The notes under the pieces were generated by a model. The model did not search any database. It was not told the DNA's origin and saw only the letters and a list, made by a program, of their open reading frames with translations. The translations under genes and the position numbers were made by a program. Below, one piece after another: positions 1-10,642 of a DNA stretch of 64,000 nucleotides (position 1 is its first letter; the number at the start of each line of letters is the position of its first letter). Source of the stretch: Haematococcus lacustris (taxonomy: Eukaryota > Chlorophyta > Chlorophyceae > Chlamydomonadales > Haematococcaceae); assembly GCA_030144725.1 (NCBI GenBank), contig JASKMD010000029.1, positions 8,936,358 to 9,000,357 on the forward strand, written 5' to 3'.

Positions 1-500
1 GGGTAAGGGGGTGACGCCGTCGTCGACTACGGACCAGAGGCCTGCTTCGACCAGCAGGCCTTCGGTGCGGATGCTCCAAATTGGCCAGTTGCCGTCATCG
101 AGAATGGTGGCTTGATTGCCAGAGGCTGAAGGAGAAGTTGCCATCGCTGATCGACTGGGGTGTCAACCACACGAACCCTAGCCAGCAACTTACTGGAGTC
201 CTATCGCGCGTCAGCGCGTGGGCCCATAACATGTTGAAAGAGCACGGGCAGACGCGGACACCAGTTCAGGGTAGTTACATTGATCTGCCACAACTGCTAG
301 CGCGCAACCTTGCGTCAACCTTGCGCAACCTTGCGCCTACCTGTTGGAAGAGCACGGGCAGACGCGGACACCAGTTCATGGTGCCTACGACTGCCGGGTG
401 TCTGCCCTAAATACGGCAGTCACACTCGCACTCATCGCGGCCGGGCCGCTGGCAGGCACACCCTACAATCCCGGTGCTTGATCTCAACTGCACCGGGAGG
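1..500. other. Unassigned sequence 5' of LINE copy 1
   Basis: No gene is recognised here. A 36-bp segment (GTTGAAAGAGCACGGGCAG..., 233-268) recurs with one difference at 343-378. Short CAACCTTGCG units repeat between them at about 303-336. No counterpart is seen 5' of LINE copy 2, so this is probably the sequence into which a 5'-truncated LINE inserted. Confidence 0.4.
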
Positions 501-502
501 GT

Positions 503-3500
503 ATGCAACTAACAACGTCCCTCCGGGCACGCGCCACCAAGGCACACCAAAGCGACACACACACTCAAACCCTCATGTTCAGATATCTTTGCAAACCCAC
601 CGCTAAGGCCCACAGCACTGGGCCAGTCTCCACCATAGACGAGACACCTAAATCCACGCCCGACATCGACCTTGGTACGAACCAACATCACAGCCCCCCA
701 CCGCCACCCACCCTCAACCGGCAACACATCACCCTCACAACCTTCAACGTCAGAGGCCTACACAGATCTAGAAACGAAGTTCTAAACCTTGTGCACAGCC
801 AAAGCCCGGACATCCTGATCCTGACTGAAACCATGACCCAACCCAGGAGCAACAACCCTAGCTCTGGCTGGCTGAAGAGGGTTATGCCCAACTATACTGT
901 CCACCGCCACCAAGGCCACAGCGAAGTCCTCATTGGCATCAGACATGATCTGGCCATCCAGATGCAAGCTACCATGATACAACCGTGCACAGACGCGGAT
1001 GTAAACACCCGATGCGTCATCTTAAGCCTCCGCCAACGTCAAAGCGAAGAGCTCACACTCGTCGCCACGTACTGGCCCTCAGGGAACAACGACGACGCGC
1101 TCCCACTACGGAAGAAGATGCAAGAGCATATACGAACTACCACTGGGCACCTGCCCAGCTCACTCATCCTGGCGGGAGATATCAACGCCACGATGAAGAC
1201 AGAGGATCGCTCCGAACACACCGAATACACACAAGACAACATGATGAGGGAGTTCGCCACAGAGATGCGCCTGTCCGAAGCTGACCCCGGCGACCGGGCC
1301 TGGACCTACCAACAACCGCACTGCAACAGCCACATCGACGCCATCCTGACGCGCGACGCGCGACACGGCCCTGAGCACCGCACGCACGTCGACACACACG
1401 CATATCTTAGTGACCACAGGCCACTCACCGCCACACTGAGTACAGCCCGACTGGGCATAGACCTGGCAGCCCCACAACAACCTCTGAAGCACAGCCACAC
1501 CATCCTTACCACCCCCATTACTAACAAGGACAGGGAAGCCTACCGCCTGGCAGTGCAACAACCCAGCTCACGCGCCCCACAATTGCATGCAGAGCTGGCA
1601 GCATACCTAGCTCCCATGTACACAGATGCTACCCACTTCCTAACCACACTCGACAAGGCCAACCCCCCAAAACAACAACGCCTAACGCTGGTGGCAGGCC
1701 TCCCAGCCAGGGCAGCTGTAGACACTGCAGCCACCATGCTTACAACCCTCCTACAAGCCTGCAGGGCGACAGCTATAAAGACATGCAACACCAAGACCCT
1801 AACCAGGGGAGGCCAACACTACCAACGCAGGACCATGTGCAGGATCAGACAAGCACTAGGCAGAAAGCTCAAAACCACCAGAGACCTCAGCCGGAAGGCT
1901 AGGTTGCTTTTCAAGCAAAGCAACGTGCACCCAACCATCGATGAGCTTATCCCAGAGACAGATACGACAAACGCGGCAGCCAGAGAGGCGGTACAAGCGC
2001 GCCAGGGCGATGATACAACCGAGAATCACGTGCAAGCCGCGCTCGCCCGGCTGACCAACTCGTACCGCGACCAAATTCACAAACTAGACGACGACGACTC
2101 CGCACTCGCCATTGCACAAGCCCGTGTCAGAATGCAACAACTCATAAGCACCCAACCCCAAAAAGCCAACAAATACATACTACGCCCCTCTCGCACCGAC
2201 CACAAAGGACTGCAGGCGCTAGCCGACCCCATCACCAGCAGGATATGCACGGCCCCGGCCGACCTGAACCGGATAATTACCGATGCATACGGGAAAAAGT
2301 TGGCACCGCCGACCCCCAAAACTGGCCACTACACAAACACGCGGACAAGAAACTACCCGTGGGCTCGCGCCAAAGCAGACGACGCCTTCACACTGCACGC
2401 CTGCCAAAACATACACTGGTTGCACACAGCCATCATGGACAAGGCAGGCTTCCAGGAATGCCTTAGTAGGCTGGCGGGGGGCAAAGCCCCAGGACCAGAC
2501 GGCATTGAGAACGAGATCATCAAGATGCTGCCATGGGAGATGAGGGACACCATACACCAGCTGTTCATCATCATGTGGGCTACAGGCTGCACACCAACCA
2601 CGTGGAAAACCAGTGACACATGCCTGCTCTACAAAGACAAGGGGCCAGAAACGGACCTTAACTCCTACAGGCCAGTGGTCCTAGCCAACACCGTTTACAG
2701 GCTATGGACCAGCCTCATAACTAAGATACTCTCTGAGTATGCAGAAGCGAATGGGATGCTCAGCAAGAATCAAGCAGGGTTCCGCTCCCATAGGAACACT
2801 ACACAACAACTACAAATGCTTGTCATGGCCCTGGAGGATGCCAAGCTGGCTCAGGCAGATATCTACGCGCTCCTGGTGGACTTTACCACTGCGTTCAACA
2901 CCACCTGCCAGGACAAACTACTATGGATCATGCACGACCTAGGCTTCCCCACGGACGCTACTGACGCGGTGAAGGATTTATATACGGGCGCTACAACGCG
3001 CTTAAGACTCCCTACGGCCACACCGACCCGGTACCAGTGGACCGGGGCACCATCCAAGGCGACTCACTCTCACCCTTCCTGTTCCTCATCTACATCGAAC
3101 CCCTCCTGCGCTGGCTGCAGGTGGGCGCGAGGGGCTATAAATTCAAATCAACGTCGGCCGACAGCGGAGAGCGCGCCATCGTCAGCAACATCGACTATGC
3201 TGATGACATAACAATCCTCTGCAACACTCTCCGTAACCTCCGTTGCCAAGCGGACAAACTCTCAGCCTTCTCGGACTGGGGTCACCTCATCATCTCACAC
3301 AGTAAAACACTCGCAACCGCGGCGCTTCATCACTCGGTCGAAACAGGCATGTGCAGCAACGCGGCCGAAGCGGACAAACGGGCCCGCCAACAACTCCAAA
3401 CCGTAAGCCTTCAAGGGAAACCCGTCACCTACCACCGCCCGACCTCACCCTTCACCTACCTGGGGGTGCTCATAACCATGACGCTGGACTGGAAACCACA

Positions 3501-3903
3501 ACACACCGCTATGATTAACCAACTCCGCCACAAACTCGAGAGACTCAGACGTTCTTTCGCTAGTGCTAGATAGGCCATACACATCATCCGCACGGCCATC
3601 ATACCCAGTCTAGCCTACAGCTTCTGCGCCGTGCCCTGCACCCCAGGGGACCTTGAGCTGTATGACAGGTCCATCAATCAATGCGTTAAGCTTGAACTCA
3701 GACTCCCCCTGGGAACGCCCAACGCCATTGTCAGAGAAGACGCCGGGAAACTAGGCATGGGCATCAGCTCCACAGCCCAGGAATACCATGCTCGCAATAC
3801 GACAGCCCTCACACACAGCCTCCAGTCCACAGATGTGACGCACGCCCACATCTCGAGGAGCATGTTACACAAACAAATGACATGGCTTAATACCCAGGCC
3901 AGC
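503..3903 (+). pseudogene. LINE copy 1 ORF, part 1: APE endonuclease and reverse transcriptase, frameshifted
   Basis: The first 902-codon frame (to 3211) carries an APE-type endonuclease: TTFNVRG near 740, LILTET near 820, GDINATMKTEDRS near 1180-1215 and SDHRPL near 1412. The RT fingers and palm follow (GGKAPGPDG, LLYKDKG, SYRP, QAGFR). Copy 2 reads CTTTAA where this copy reads CTTAA near 3003; this 1-nt loss shifts the RT into another frame, which carries GTIQGDSLSP and YADD (3037-3573). An in-frame TAG at 3571-3573 replaces the CAG of copy 2. The same frame continues from 3574 to the chromovirus insertion at 3904. The reading frame is therefore inactive as it stands. Confidence 0.85.
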
Positions 3904-4181
3904 TGTAACGTGCTGAACCACGCTTATAAGCCGAGCGATCGTCTAGCGTGTGACTGCGAAGAAACTGCCATGGAGCGGAGTTACAGAGTACCTCGTGAGA
4001 GGGCTAGGGCTTAGAACGGGGCCCCCTGGAATCGAACCAGTTATCCTCACAGCAGAGCTGCTAGGCTTTAACCTGCCCTACTCACTCGGTAAAAGTAATG
4101 CGCCCACCTGCGCCCGCCATAGGCAGTACACCAGGTGTCGCGGGCAAAGGGGAACGGTGTCGCTCGAGGCTCGCCGTTACA
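3904..4181 (-). repeat. Gypsy 1 3' LTR (278 bp)
   Basis: Terminal TG...CA with a 7-bp inverted TGTAACG/CGTTACA. It matches 10643-10920 at a constant offset of 6739. On the element sense strand it holds a tRNA T-arm-like hairpin (CTGG-TTCGATT-CCAG, 4026-4040) that includes a perfect Pol III B-box match GGTTCGATTCC. A D-arm-like GGCAGGTTAAAG lies upstream of it. Confidence 0.95.
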
Positions 4182-4200
4182 TTCACCCCCCCCAGAAGAG
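4182..4200 (-). other. Gypsy 1 polypurine tract
   Basis: On the element sense strand a purine run (CCTCTTCTGGGGGGGGTGAA) abuts the 3' LTR, the expected plus-strand primer site. Confidence 0.75.
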
Positions 4201-4411
4201 GTCCGTTCCGCCCAAGGAGATCCAAGGACTCGCAGCCAATACTGCTTATTGGGGCTAGTGTGAACCATGATTGGTTAACACACATGATAGCCAGGAGCAT
4301 GATAGCTCAGGTGCAAGAATGCAACCATCCAGCCAGAAGGCTGCTCACACACACAGCACAACCCATAGCACACCACAGCACCGTAGCAGGAGCACTAATC
4401 AGGCTGGGTCT

Positions 4412-7400
4412 TCACTTGAGACAGTGGATGGCATTGTACTCAGCCAGAAGCTTGTCACAGCCAGTCAGGTTGGCTCGTGGCTCCCAGGTATTGAAGGAGG
4501 CGTCATAGCCCTCCCACTGGACCAGGAACTCTCCAGCCTTTCCTGCACGGACGTATCTGTGGTCAAGCAGACGCTCAACATAGTACACAGGAGTCTCATC
4601 CATCCATTCCACAGGAGGAGGCATGATGCCCACGTCACTGCCAGAGTACTTCTTGAGCAGTGACACATGGAAGACAGGGTGCAGCCTGCTCATGTTGGCA
4701 GGAAGAGTGAGTCGGTAGGCATTGGCATTGATCTTAGCCTCAACCACGAAGGGTCCTACATAACGTGGCACAAACTTGCGGACCTTGCCTGTCTTAATGC
4801 GCAGGTTCCTGGTGCTCAGCAAGACCTGTGTACCCACCTCAAACTCCACGTCTTTCAGACCAGTGTCAGCATGACGCTTGTACCTGGCCTGCGCATCAGC
4901 CATGTGCCGCCTTGCATGGGCAACACCTTCTTTCCACCAAGTGGCAAAGGCATGGGCAGAGGGACAGCGGCCGCCATCAGGCAGGTCACGCAGCCCAGGA
5001 GTGACAGGGCTCTGGCCTGTGTTGAGGAAGAAGGGCGTGGAGTGTATAGACTCCTGCCATGAGTTGTTTACGGCAAACTCAGCCAAGGCAAGGTGATCAG
5101 GCCAGTCAGCCTGAGTGGGAGAGATGTAATGACGAAGCATTTCCTCAAGTACACGATTGTACCTCTCAGTCTGGCCATCACTCTGTGGCCTGTAGGCAAT
5201 AGACATATTAGTCTTCATACCCAGCAGCTTTTTAACAGCATGCCAGAACTTATTATTAAAGTGTGCACCACGATCGGTGAGTACTTCAGCCGGAAGGCCG
5301 TGTAACCTGAATACATTGTTAATGAATAGCCGGGTGAAGGCCATGGCATTCATGGACTCCTTGCAGGGCACAAAATGCACCATTTTGCTCAGGCGGTCAA
5401 CAATGACACAGATGGCATCAAAGCCATGGGTCCCAGTAGGCAGCTTGGTCACAAGGTCCATAGACACATGCTCCCACCGATACCCTGGGATAGTCAGGGG
5501 TCTCAACAGACCACCTGGCTTAGAGTTGGAGGACTTATCGCGTTGACACGCATCACATGTCCCAACATAGTCCCTCACATCAGCACGCACAGTGTTCCAC
5601 CAGAATACACGTGTGACACGCTCGAGGGTTTTGGTCATTCCCACATGGCCAGCATAGGCAGCATCATGCATCTCGTGCAGAATGTGCTCACGCAGTTCAG
5701 GCACATTGGGGACCACCACTAAGTCCTTACCAGAGATCCGCCAGAGACCATCAGTGTCCTGGTACATTCCAGAATGATCAGCTCCAGCAGTAAACGCAGG
5801 GTCCTGCTGGTATCCTAGGTTCAGTTGATCAGAAAGTCCCATAGGAGCAGCTGGAGCCGCAGGATACTGCGCTGTCTCAATATGTGTAACAGGGGTCTCA
5901 GACCCTATCGGGTCCAACATGGCTTCAACACACGTGGTATCTTTCTCAAATTGTGACAGAGCAAGGGGGGATTTCGCACTGATGGCAGCCGGGGCAGCGG
6001 CACGAAGGCCAGCCTCACGAGCTCCCCCCCCCTCCAAAGAAAGGTTGGCCTGCCTCCTGGTGGTGACAGCACACACCGAGACACTTTCTGGAGAATCGTG
6101 CACAATCCGGGACAAAGGGTCTGCAGGGTTCACAGTGCCGGCAATATGCACAAGACTGTATGAGAACCTGCTCATGAACTCCATCCACCGCGCCTGGCGC
6201 CTAGATAGCACTTTCTGGGTAGGCAAAGCAACCAGGGGTTGGTGATCAGTGAACAGAGTGAATGGCACGCCTTCTAAATAGCAGCGCCATTCTTTGCATG
6301 CTGTGACTAAGGAGAGGAACTCCTGTTCACCAGTTGTGTAGTTGATCTCAGCAGGTGACAGTTTGCGGCTTAAATAGGCCAGTGGATAGCCATCCTGCAT
6401 GAGGACTGCACCCAGTCCCTGAAGGGACGCATCACAATAAACCTGGAACGGTTTGGTGTGATCGGGTAGTCTCAGCATGGGAACTGCAGCGATGGCAGCT
6501 TTGAGAGCATTGAATGCTGTCAAAGGTACCTCAGGCCAGTCATGCCATGGAAAGGACAGACCGCCTTTACCACAGAGATTTGTGAGAGGTGCAGCAATAT
6601 TGCTGAAATTACAGACAAACTTGCGCACATAATTAGCAGCGCCAAGGAATGACTGTAATCCCTGGAGGGACTGGGGAATAGGCCAGTTAGCTATTGTTGA
6701 GACCTTATCAGGATCTACAGCAATGCCTCCAGAGGTGACCAGATGGCCTAAGAATTTAAGTGTATAACGCATAAACTCGCATTTAGATAGTTTAGCATAC
6801 AACTTATTCTTACGCAGCAGTTCAAAGACTTGCTTGAGGTGCAGCAGGTGATCCTGAACTGACCTAGACATGACAAGGATGTCGTCCAGATACACCAAGG
6901 CACACTTACCCAGCACAGTAGCAAAGGCGTCGTTCATGACCCGTTGAAATGTAGCTGGAGCGTTGGTCAGTCCAAAGCACAACACTTTGAACTGAAAGTG
7001 ACCTTCAGGTGTGCGGAAGGCCGTTTTAGGCACATCCTCAGGAGTGATCCTGATCTGGTGGTAACCAGCCTGCAGGTCTAGGGATGAGAAGACTTTGCAG
7101 CCAGACAGCTTGTCAAACAAGTCATCAATACGAGGCAGTGGATACTGGTCACGCAGTGTGATCTTGTTGAGCTGTCTATAGTCTATACACATTCTCAGTT
7201 CACCTGACTTCTTCTGAACAAACAGGACAGGAGCTGCATAAGGAGAAGAGCTTGGCTCAATCATACCTTTAGACAGGAGGTCTTGTATCTGTTGCTTCAG
7301 CTCGTCATGCTCAGGCTTGCTTAGCCTGTACATGGGAGTGGCTGGAGGGCGGTTACCAGGCTCCAGGGGTATAGTATGACCCACTGGGCGGTCTGGTGGC

Positions 7401-8167
7401 AAGCCAGTGAGAGGTGTGAACACATCACTGTATTCTGCCAGCAGAGCATCCAACTGAGCTTTGATAGCATCAGGGAGACCATGAGGGGTTACCTCAGGTT
7501 CAGGTGTGGCAGAGCCATCAGGGCTGATAACAGCCACAACGGCACGACCGCCTTTTCTCAACCACCTTGCTGCTACCTTGGCAGTAGCCATTGGTACAGC
7601 TGCCTTCATGGCACTGATAAGAAAAGCAGGTGGAGGAGTGACCATTGGTTGCTTGATAGCAGGGACTGCTGCAGGAGGTACTGCAGAGTGACACGGTAGC
7701 TGAACAGCAGGTTCACCTGGGCGAGCTAAAGACAAAGTCTTATGCTCATATGACAGTGTAGCCTGATTGGCAAACAACCAGTCATCACCCAAAAGCACAT
7801 CATACCCTTTAACAAACCGTGGCATGACAGTCAGTTTGCACCTTGCATCGTGCCCTGGCAGAGACAAAGGTACTGACACAAATCCATTGCATGACAGTGA
7901 CCCATTGTCTGCAAGCAGCCAGGTACGCTCACTGGCATACTTAAGCACAGGCAAATTATTTGCAGCAACAAAGTCTGCACTGATAAAAGAGTGTGTGGCT
8001 CCTGTGTCACACAGAAACATAGCCTGATGGCCATCGACAGTGCCTTCAAAAGAGAAATGCAAAGAACCACCGTCAGCTGCAGATCCACAGATCAGAGCAG
8101 CAGGCACAGTTGCAGCATCAATCTTCTGTACACCAGAACAGTTTTGGCTTACTGTCTGGGCAGGTTC
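4412..8167 (-). CDS. pol: Gypsy 1 Pol polyprotein with C-terminal chromodomain
   Basis: The polyprotein makes the enzymes that copy and integrate the element. Residues count from the GTG at 8107. An aspartic protease has FLCDTGATHSF, with DTG at about 34-36. The RT has YLDD at residues 406-409 (nt 6881-6892). RNase H carries YCDAS, GEQEFLSL and TDHQPL. The integrase has an H-H-C-C zinc motif (HEMHDAAYAGH..CDACQ) and a catalytic core with D in VSMDLV, D in LTDRGAH and E in QTERYNR. A chromodomain (YYVERLLDHR, QWEGYD, NTWEP) is at the C terminus. There is no ATG at the start: the frame is open back to the gag TAG at 8168-8170 and is the same frame as gag, so Pol is probably made by readthrough of gag, or gag-pol was once one ORF. 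No internal stop is present. Confidence 0.93.
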   Translation of the reverse strand, partial: EPAQTVSQNCSGVQKIDAATVPAALICGSAADGGSLHFSFEGTVDGHQAMFLCDTGATHSFISADFVAANNLPVLKYASERTWLLADNGSLSCNGFVSVPLSLPGHDARCKLTVMPRFVKGYDVLLGDDWLFANQATLSYEHKTLSLARPGEPAVQLPCHSAVPPAAVPAIKQPMVTPPPAFLISAMKAAVPMATAKVAARWLRKGGRAVVAVISPDGSATPEPEVTPHGLPDAIKAQLDALLAEYSDVFTPLTGLPPDRPVGHTIPLEPGNRPPATPMYRLSKPEHDELKQQIQDLLSKGMIEPSSSPYAAPVLFVQKKSGELRMCIDYRQLNKITLRDQYPLPRIDDLFDKLSGCKVFSSLDLQAGYHQIRITPEDVPKTAFRTPEGHFQFKVLCFGLTNAPATFQRVMNDAFATVLGKCALVYLDDILVMSRSVQDHLLHLKQVFELLRKNKLYAKLSKCEFMRYTLKFLGHLVTSGGIAVDPDKVSTIANWPIPQSLQGLQSFLGAANYVRKFVCNFSNIAAPLTNLCGKGGLSFPWHDWPEVPLTAFNALKAAIAAVPMLRLPDHTKPFQVYCDASLQGLGAVLMQDGYPLAYLSRKLSPAEINYTTGEQEFLSLVTACKEWRCYLEGVPFTLFTDHQPLVALPTQKVLSRRQARWMEFMSRFSYSLVHIAGTVNPADPLSRIVHDSPESVSVCAVTTRRQANLSLEGGGAREAGLRAAAPAAISAKSPLALSQFEKDTTCVEAMLDPIGSETPVTHIETAQYPAAPAAPMGLSDQLNLGYQQDPAFTAGADHSGMYQDTDGLWRISGKDLVVVPNVPELREHILHEMHDAAYAGHVGMTKTLERVTRVFWWNTVRADVRDYVGTCDACQRDKSSNSKPGGLLRPLTIPGYRWEHVSMDLVTKLPTGTHGFDAICVIVDRLSKMVHFVPCKESMNAMAFTRLFINNVFRLHGLPAEVLTDRGAHFNNKFWHAVKKLLGMKTNMSIAYRPQSDGQTERYNRVLEEMLRHYISPTQADWPDHLALAEFAVNNSWQESIHSTPFFLNTGQSPVTPGLRDLPDGGRCPSAHAFATWWKEGVAHARRHMADAQARYKRHADTGLKDVEFEVGTQVLLSTRNLRIKTGKVRKFVPRYVGPFVVEAKINANAYRLTLPANMSRLHPVFHVSLLKKYSGSDVGIMPPPVEWMDETPVYYVERLLDHRYVRAGKAGEFLVQWEGYDASFNTWEPRANLTGCDKLLAEYNAIHCLK

Positions 8168-8170
8168 CTA
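8168..8170 (-). promoter_or_regulatory. In-frame TAG between gag and pol (possible readthrough site)
   Basis: Gag ends AGCAAATAG and the following codons (GAA CCT GCC CAG ...) stay open in the same frame to the protease. Pol has no ATG of its own near its start. This fits programmed stop-codon readthrough as used by some retroelements, but a simple nonsense mutation of a fused gag-pol would look the same. Confidence 0.5.
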
Positions 8171-10585
8171 TTTGCTGGCCTTAGAAGGGCCTGCGCTGGG
8201 GCCAGGGCCACCAGGACCAGGACCAGGCCTGCCACGCTTGCCGCTGCCCCCACCATCCCTGCTGCTGCCATCACCCTTCCTGCCACTGCCTGAGGCAGGC
8301 CTCTTAGCTGCCTTTTTAGCTGCGATGGCTTCCTTCAGCTTTCTGACCAGAGTCAGGGTACCCAGCTCACGCTGGGCTTGCTCAGGTGTCAGGCCAGCCT
8401 TCTTCTTTGGGCAGTCAGGCACCCAGTGGCCATCCAGGCCACACCATAGGCAGTTGGTGGTGGGCTCACTGCCCTGGCCACCGTGATCAGTGGGCGCAGG
8501 AGCAGATGGGCCGGGCCTCGATGGGCCACCAATCTCACGGCGCAAGGCCGCTACCTGTGGGGCAGGAGGGGCACTCTTTTTGGGAGGAGGAGGAGGCATG
8601 GCATTGCCAGCACAGGCGACGATGGCCTTATGGTTTTGAATAGATATTTTTATAACATCGTCAAGGGTAGGATTAGTCAAGGCCAGAAGGTCCTTGGTAA
8701 CTGGGGTACGTAGGTCAGCTGCTAGGCCACGCATGAATGCGGATACCATCATAGCATTGTCCATGCACATGGTACCAGCTAATATAAAGGTATTCCTGAA
8801 ATCAGTGACATATGATTGTAAGGAAGTCCCAGGTTTCATGGACAGGTTATGCCCAGATAGCAGCTTCTGACGAGCTGAGTCAATATCCTTAAATAGATCC
8901 TCACCAGTATATTGTATAAACTGCTCCTTAAGAACAGACCAAGTAGGATATGCTCCATTAGTAATAGCACATGTATCTCTTATGGATTGAAACCGTAAGT
9001 CCCTTGCTCGACCGGTTAGGTACGAAGGGAAGAGGGCAGCAGGGTCAAAACCTTGCAGGGAGCAGTATAGCTCATAGTCCTCTAGAAATGTGACGGCACG
9101 ACGGCCAGATGCAACGCTATTATCAGACCATTTATCAGGAGGGGGTAACCCTTTCTTATAAGATGGATGCTGATTATAATTAGGCATATACATCATGGGT
9201 GCACCAGTATAGGCAGGTGCATGGGGGGCTGTGAAGCCAGGTGGCAGGGCATCAGTGTGTGCTTTCATGTGCATGTCAGCGTACCAGTGAGGAATCTCAA
9301 CTGGTCTACCATGCTCATCAAACAGTTTGGGTGTGACCACACCAGGGTCACTGGTTGCACGGGTGGTCTGCCTGGGAGGGTTGGCACGAAGGCCACCATT
9401 CCCATGTGACAGTGCAGGCCCAAATGGGCTCTCACCACGCCTAGGAGAAGTACGAGGCTCCCCCCTAGATGCACCAAACCGAGCAGGTGGGTCACCATGA
9501 TACACAGGTGCATAATCAGGCAGGTCAGGCCAGTTAGCTGGCATGCCAAATATATCCCTGGCCACATCAGTATGCAGTACTGCACCGGCATTATGGGGAG
9601 TACGGTAGTCATTAAGACGCGGCGTATATGCACCAGGATTTGTAGGGGACCTGTTAGGACCACCTGTACTGGGGGCAGCACCATTAACAGGATAAGTAGA
9701 AGGCATACGAGGGCCATTTCTATCTGTAGTAACATGCCCACCAGCATAACCAGCAGCCTTAAAAGCTGACATACGTTGCGCAGCACGAGCAGATGCTGCA
9801 ACATCAACCTGAACAGGCTGTGTAAAGTTGGCAGTAGGCCTCAAAGTACCAGGACTGGCAAATGACATCGGTCGGGCTGCGGTCAGAGGACTAGGACCTC
9901 TTACCGTGTTTTGAGCCGCAGCAACGTTGCCTTCCAGGGTGTCCAGGCGTTGTTGCGCAGACGAAAGAGCAGCATTACGCGGTGCGAGGGCAGCTACCAG
10001 CTCACGGTTGCGCTGTTCCAGCTGGTCCACCCGCGTTGGCTCAGGGTCGTCCTCCTCTTCTTCATCATATTCAGAGGGGTCAGGAGACGGGGTCTGGCGC
10101 CTAGTCCGCAAACGGGACGGGCCAGGAGCACCAGGATCTGGCGAAGGACCAGGATTGGCCGCAGGGACATCACCAGGATTGGTGGCAGAGGGATCACCAG
10201 AATTGGTGGCAGGTGCGTTGACTGCACCGCCAGGAAGGAACTCAGGGGCGAGCCCTGCTCCTTCCTCAGGAGCGAGATCCTGACCAGGGGCAGGCTCTGT
10301 GGCAACGGGAGGATCCCCAGCAGGAGGAGCTTCGCCAGGAGCGCCACCTGGAATCCGCGCAGAGCGAGGAACGGGAGGACCCATTTGCAGGACAACCCCG
10401 TCGGCATTAATTACCACGGATCCGGGCAGTGCCCCAATGTGGTCCTCCGGAGGCGGAGGCGCAGGCAGAGGCTGGACTCCTGGGGGTAAAGTCGGCCCGT
10501 TCTGGTTCAGAGGAATCTGGTGCACCATCGAGTTGTGGTAGTCCTCAACAGTCGGTATGTAGCGGATGCGTTGATAGCGAACCAT
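8168..10585 (-). CDS. gag: Gypsy 1 Gag (capsid/nucleocapsid)
   Basis: Structural protein of 805 aa starting at ATG 10583-10585, just inside the 5' LTR and primer-binding site. The N-terminal half is rich in Pro, Gly and Ala and probably disordered. A retrotransposon Gag domain lies in the C-terminal half (DKWSDNS, FLEDYELYCSLQGFDP, LTGRARDLRFQS, LKEQFIQYTGEDLF, ATAD-like helices). A zinc knuckle C-X2-C-X4-H-X4-C (CLWCGLDGHWVPDC) follows, then a basic Gly-rich tail. It ends at TAG 8168-8170; the next 20 codons in the same frame are open into Pol. Confidence 0.9.
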   Translation of the reverse strand: MVRYQRIRYIPTVEDYHNSMVHQIPLNQNGPTLPPGVQPLPAPPPPEDHIGALPGSVVINADGVVLQMGPPVPRSARIPGGAPGEAPPAGDPPVATEPAPGQDLAPEEGAGLAPEFLPGGAVNAPATNSGDPSATNPGDVPAANPGPSPDPGAPGPSRLRTRRQTPSPDPSEYDEEEEDDPEPTRVDQLEQRNRELVAALAPRNAALSSAQQRLDTLEGNVAAAQNTVRGPSPLTAARPMSFASPGTLRPTANFTQPVQVDVAASARAAQRMSAFKAAGYAGGHVTTDRNGPRMPSTYPVNGAAPSTGGPNRSPTNPGAYTPRLNDYRTPHNAGAVLHTDVARDIFGMPANWPDLPDYAPVYHGDPPARFGASRGEPRTSPRRGESPFGPALSHGNGGLRANPPRQTTRATSDPGVVTPKLFDEHGRPVEIPHWYADMHMKAHTDALPPGFTAPHAPAYTGAPMMYMPNYNQHPSYKKGLPPPDKWSDNSVASGRRAVTFLEDYELYCSLQGFDPAALFPSYLTGRARDLRFQSIRDTCAITNGAYPTWSVLKEQFIQYTGEDLFKDIDSARQKLLSGHNLSMKPGTSLQSYVTDFRNTFILAGTMCMDNAMMVSAFMRGLAADLRTPVTKDLLALTNPTLDDVIKISIQNHKAIVACAGNAMPPPPPKKSAPPAPQVAALRREIGGPSRPGPSAPAPTDHGGQGSEPTTNCLWCGLDGHWVPDCPKKKAGLTPEQAQRELGTLTLVRKLKEAIAAKKAAKRPASGSGRKGDGSSRDGGGSGKRGRPGPGPGGPGPSAGPSKASK

Positions 10586-10625
10586 GACCGAATGCTGAGG
10601 GACAGACTTCTCAGTCAGACGCTAG

Positions 10626-10640
10626 TCTGGTCGGAAACCA
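10626..10640 (-). other. Gypsy 1 primer-binding site
   Basis: Two bases inside the 5' LTR the element sense strand reads TGGTTTCCGACCAG, complementary to a tRNA 3' end of the form ...CGGAAACCA. The non-autonomous element X2 has TGGTTTCCG at the same offset. The tRNA was not identified. Confidence 0.65.
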
Positions 10641-10642
10641 TC

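Noticed and set aside
1..4014. Group II intron or diversity-generating retroelement as source of the RT
   Set aside because: APE endonuclease, GTIQGDSLSP and YADD with an RNase H/RLE tail and CTT-ended 3' UTR identify a LINE.
4020..4110. Genuine tRNA gene in the gypsy 1 LTR
   Set aside because: Only the T-arm and a D-arm-like segment are good; no proper acceptor or 7-nt anticodon loop. Recorded as a tRNA-like module.
8040..8486. Plus-strand ORFs opposite gag and pol
   Set aside because: Shadows of the real minus-strand genes with no motifs of their own.
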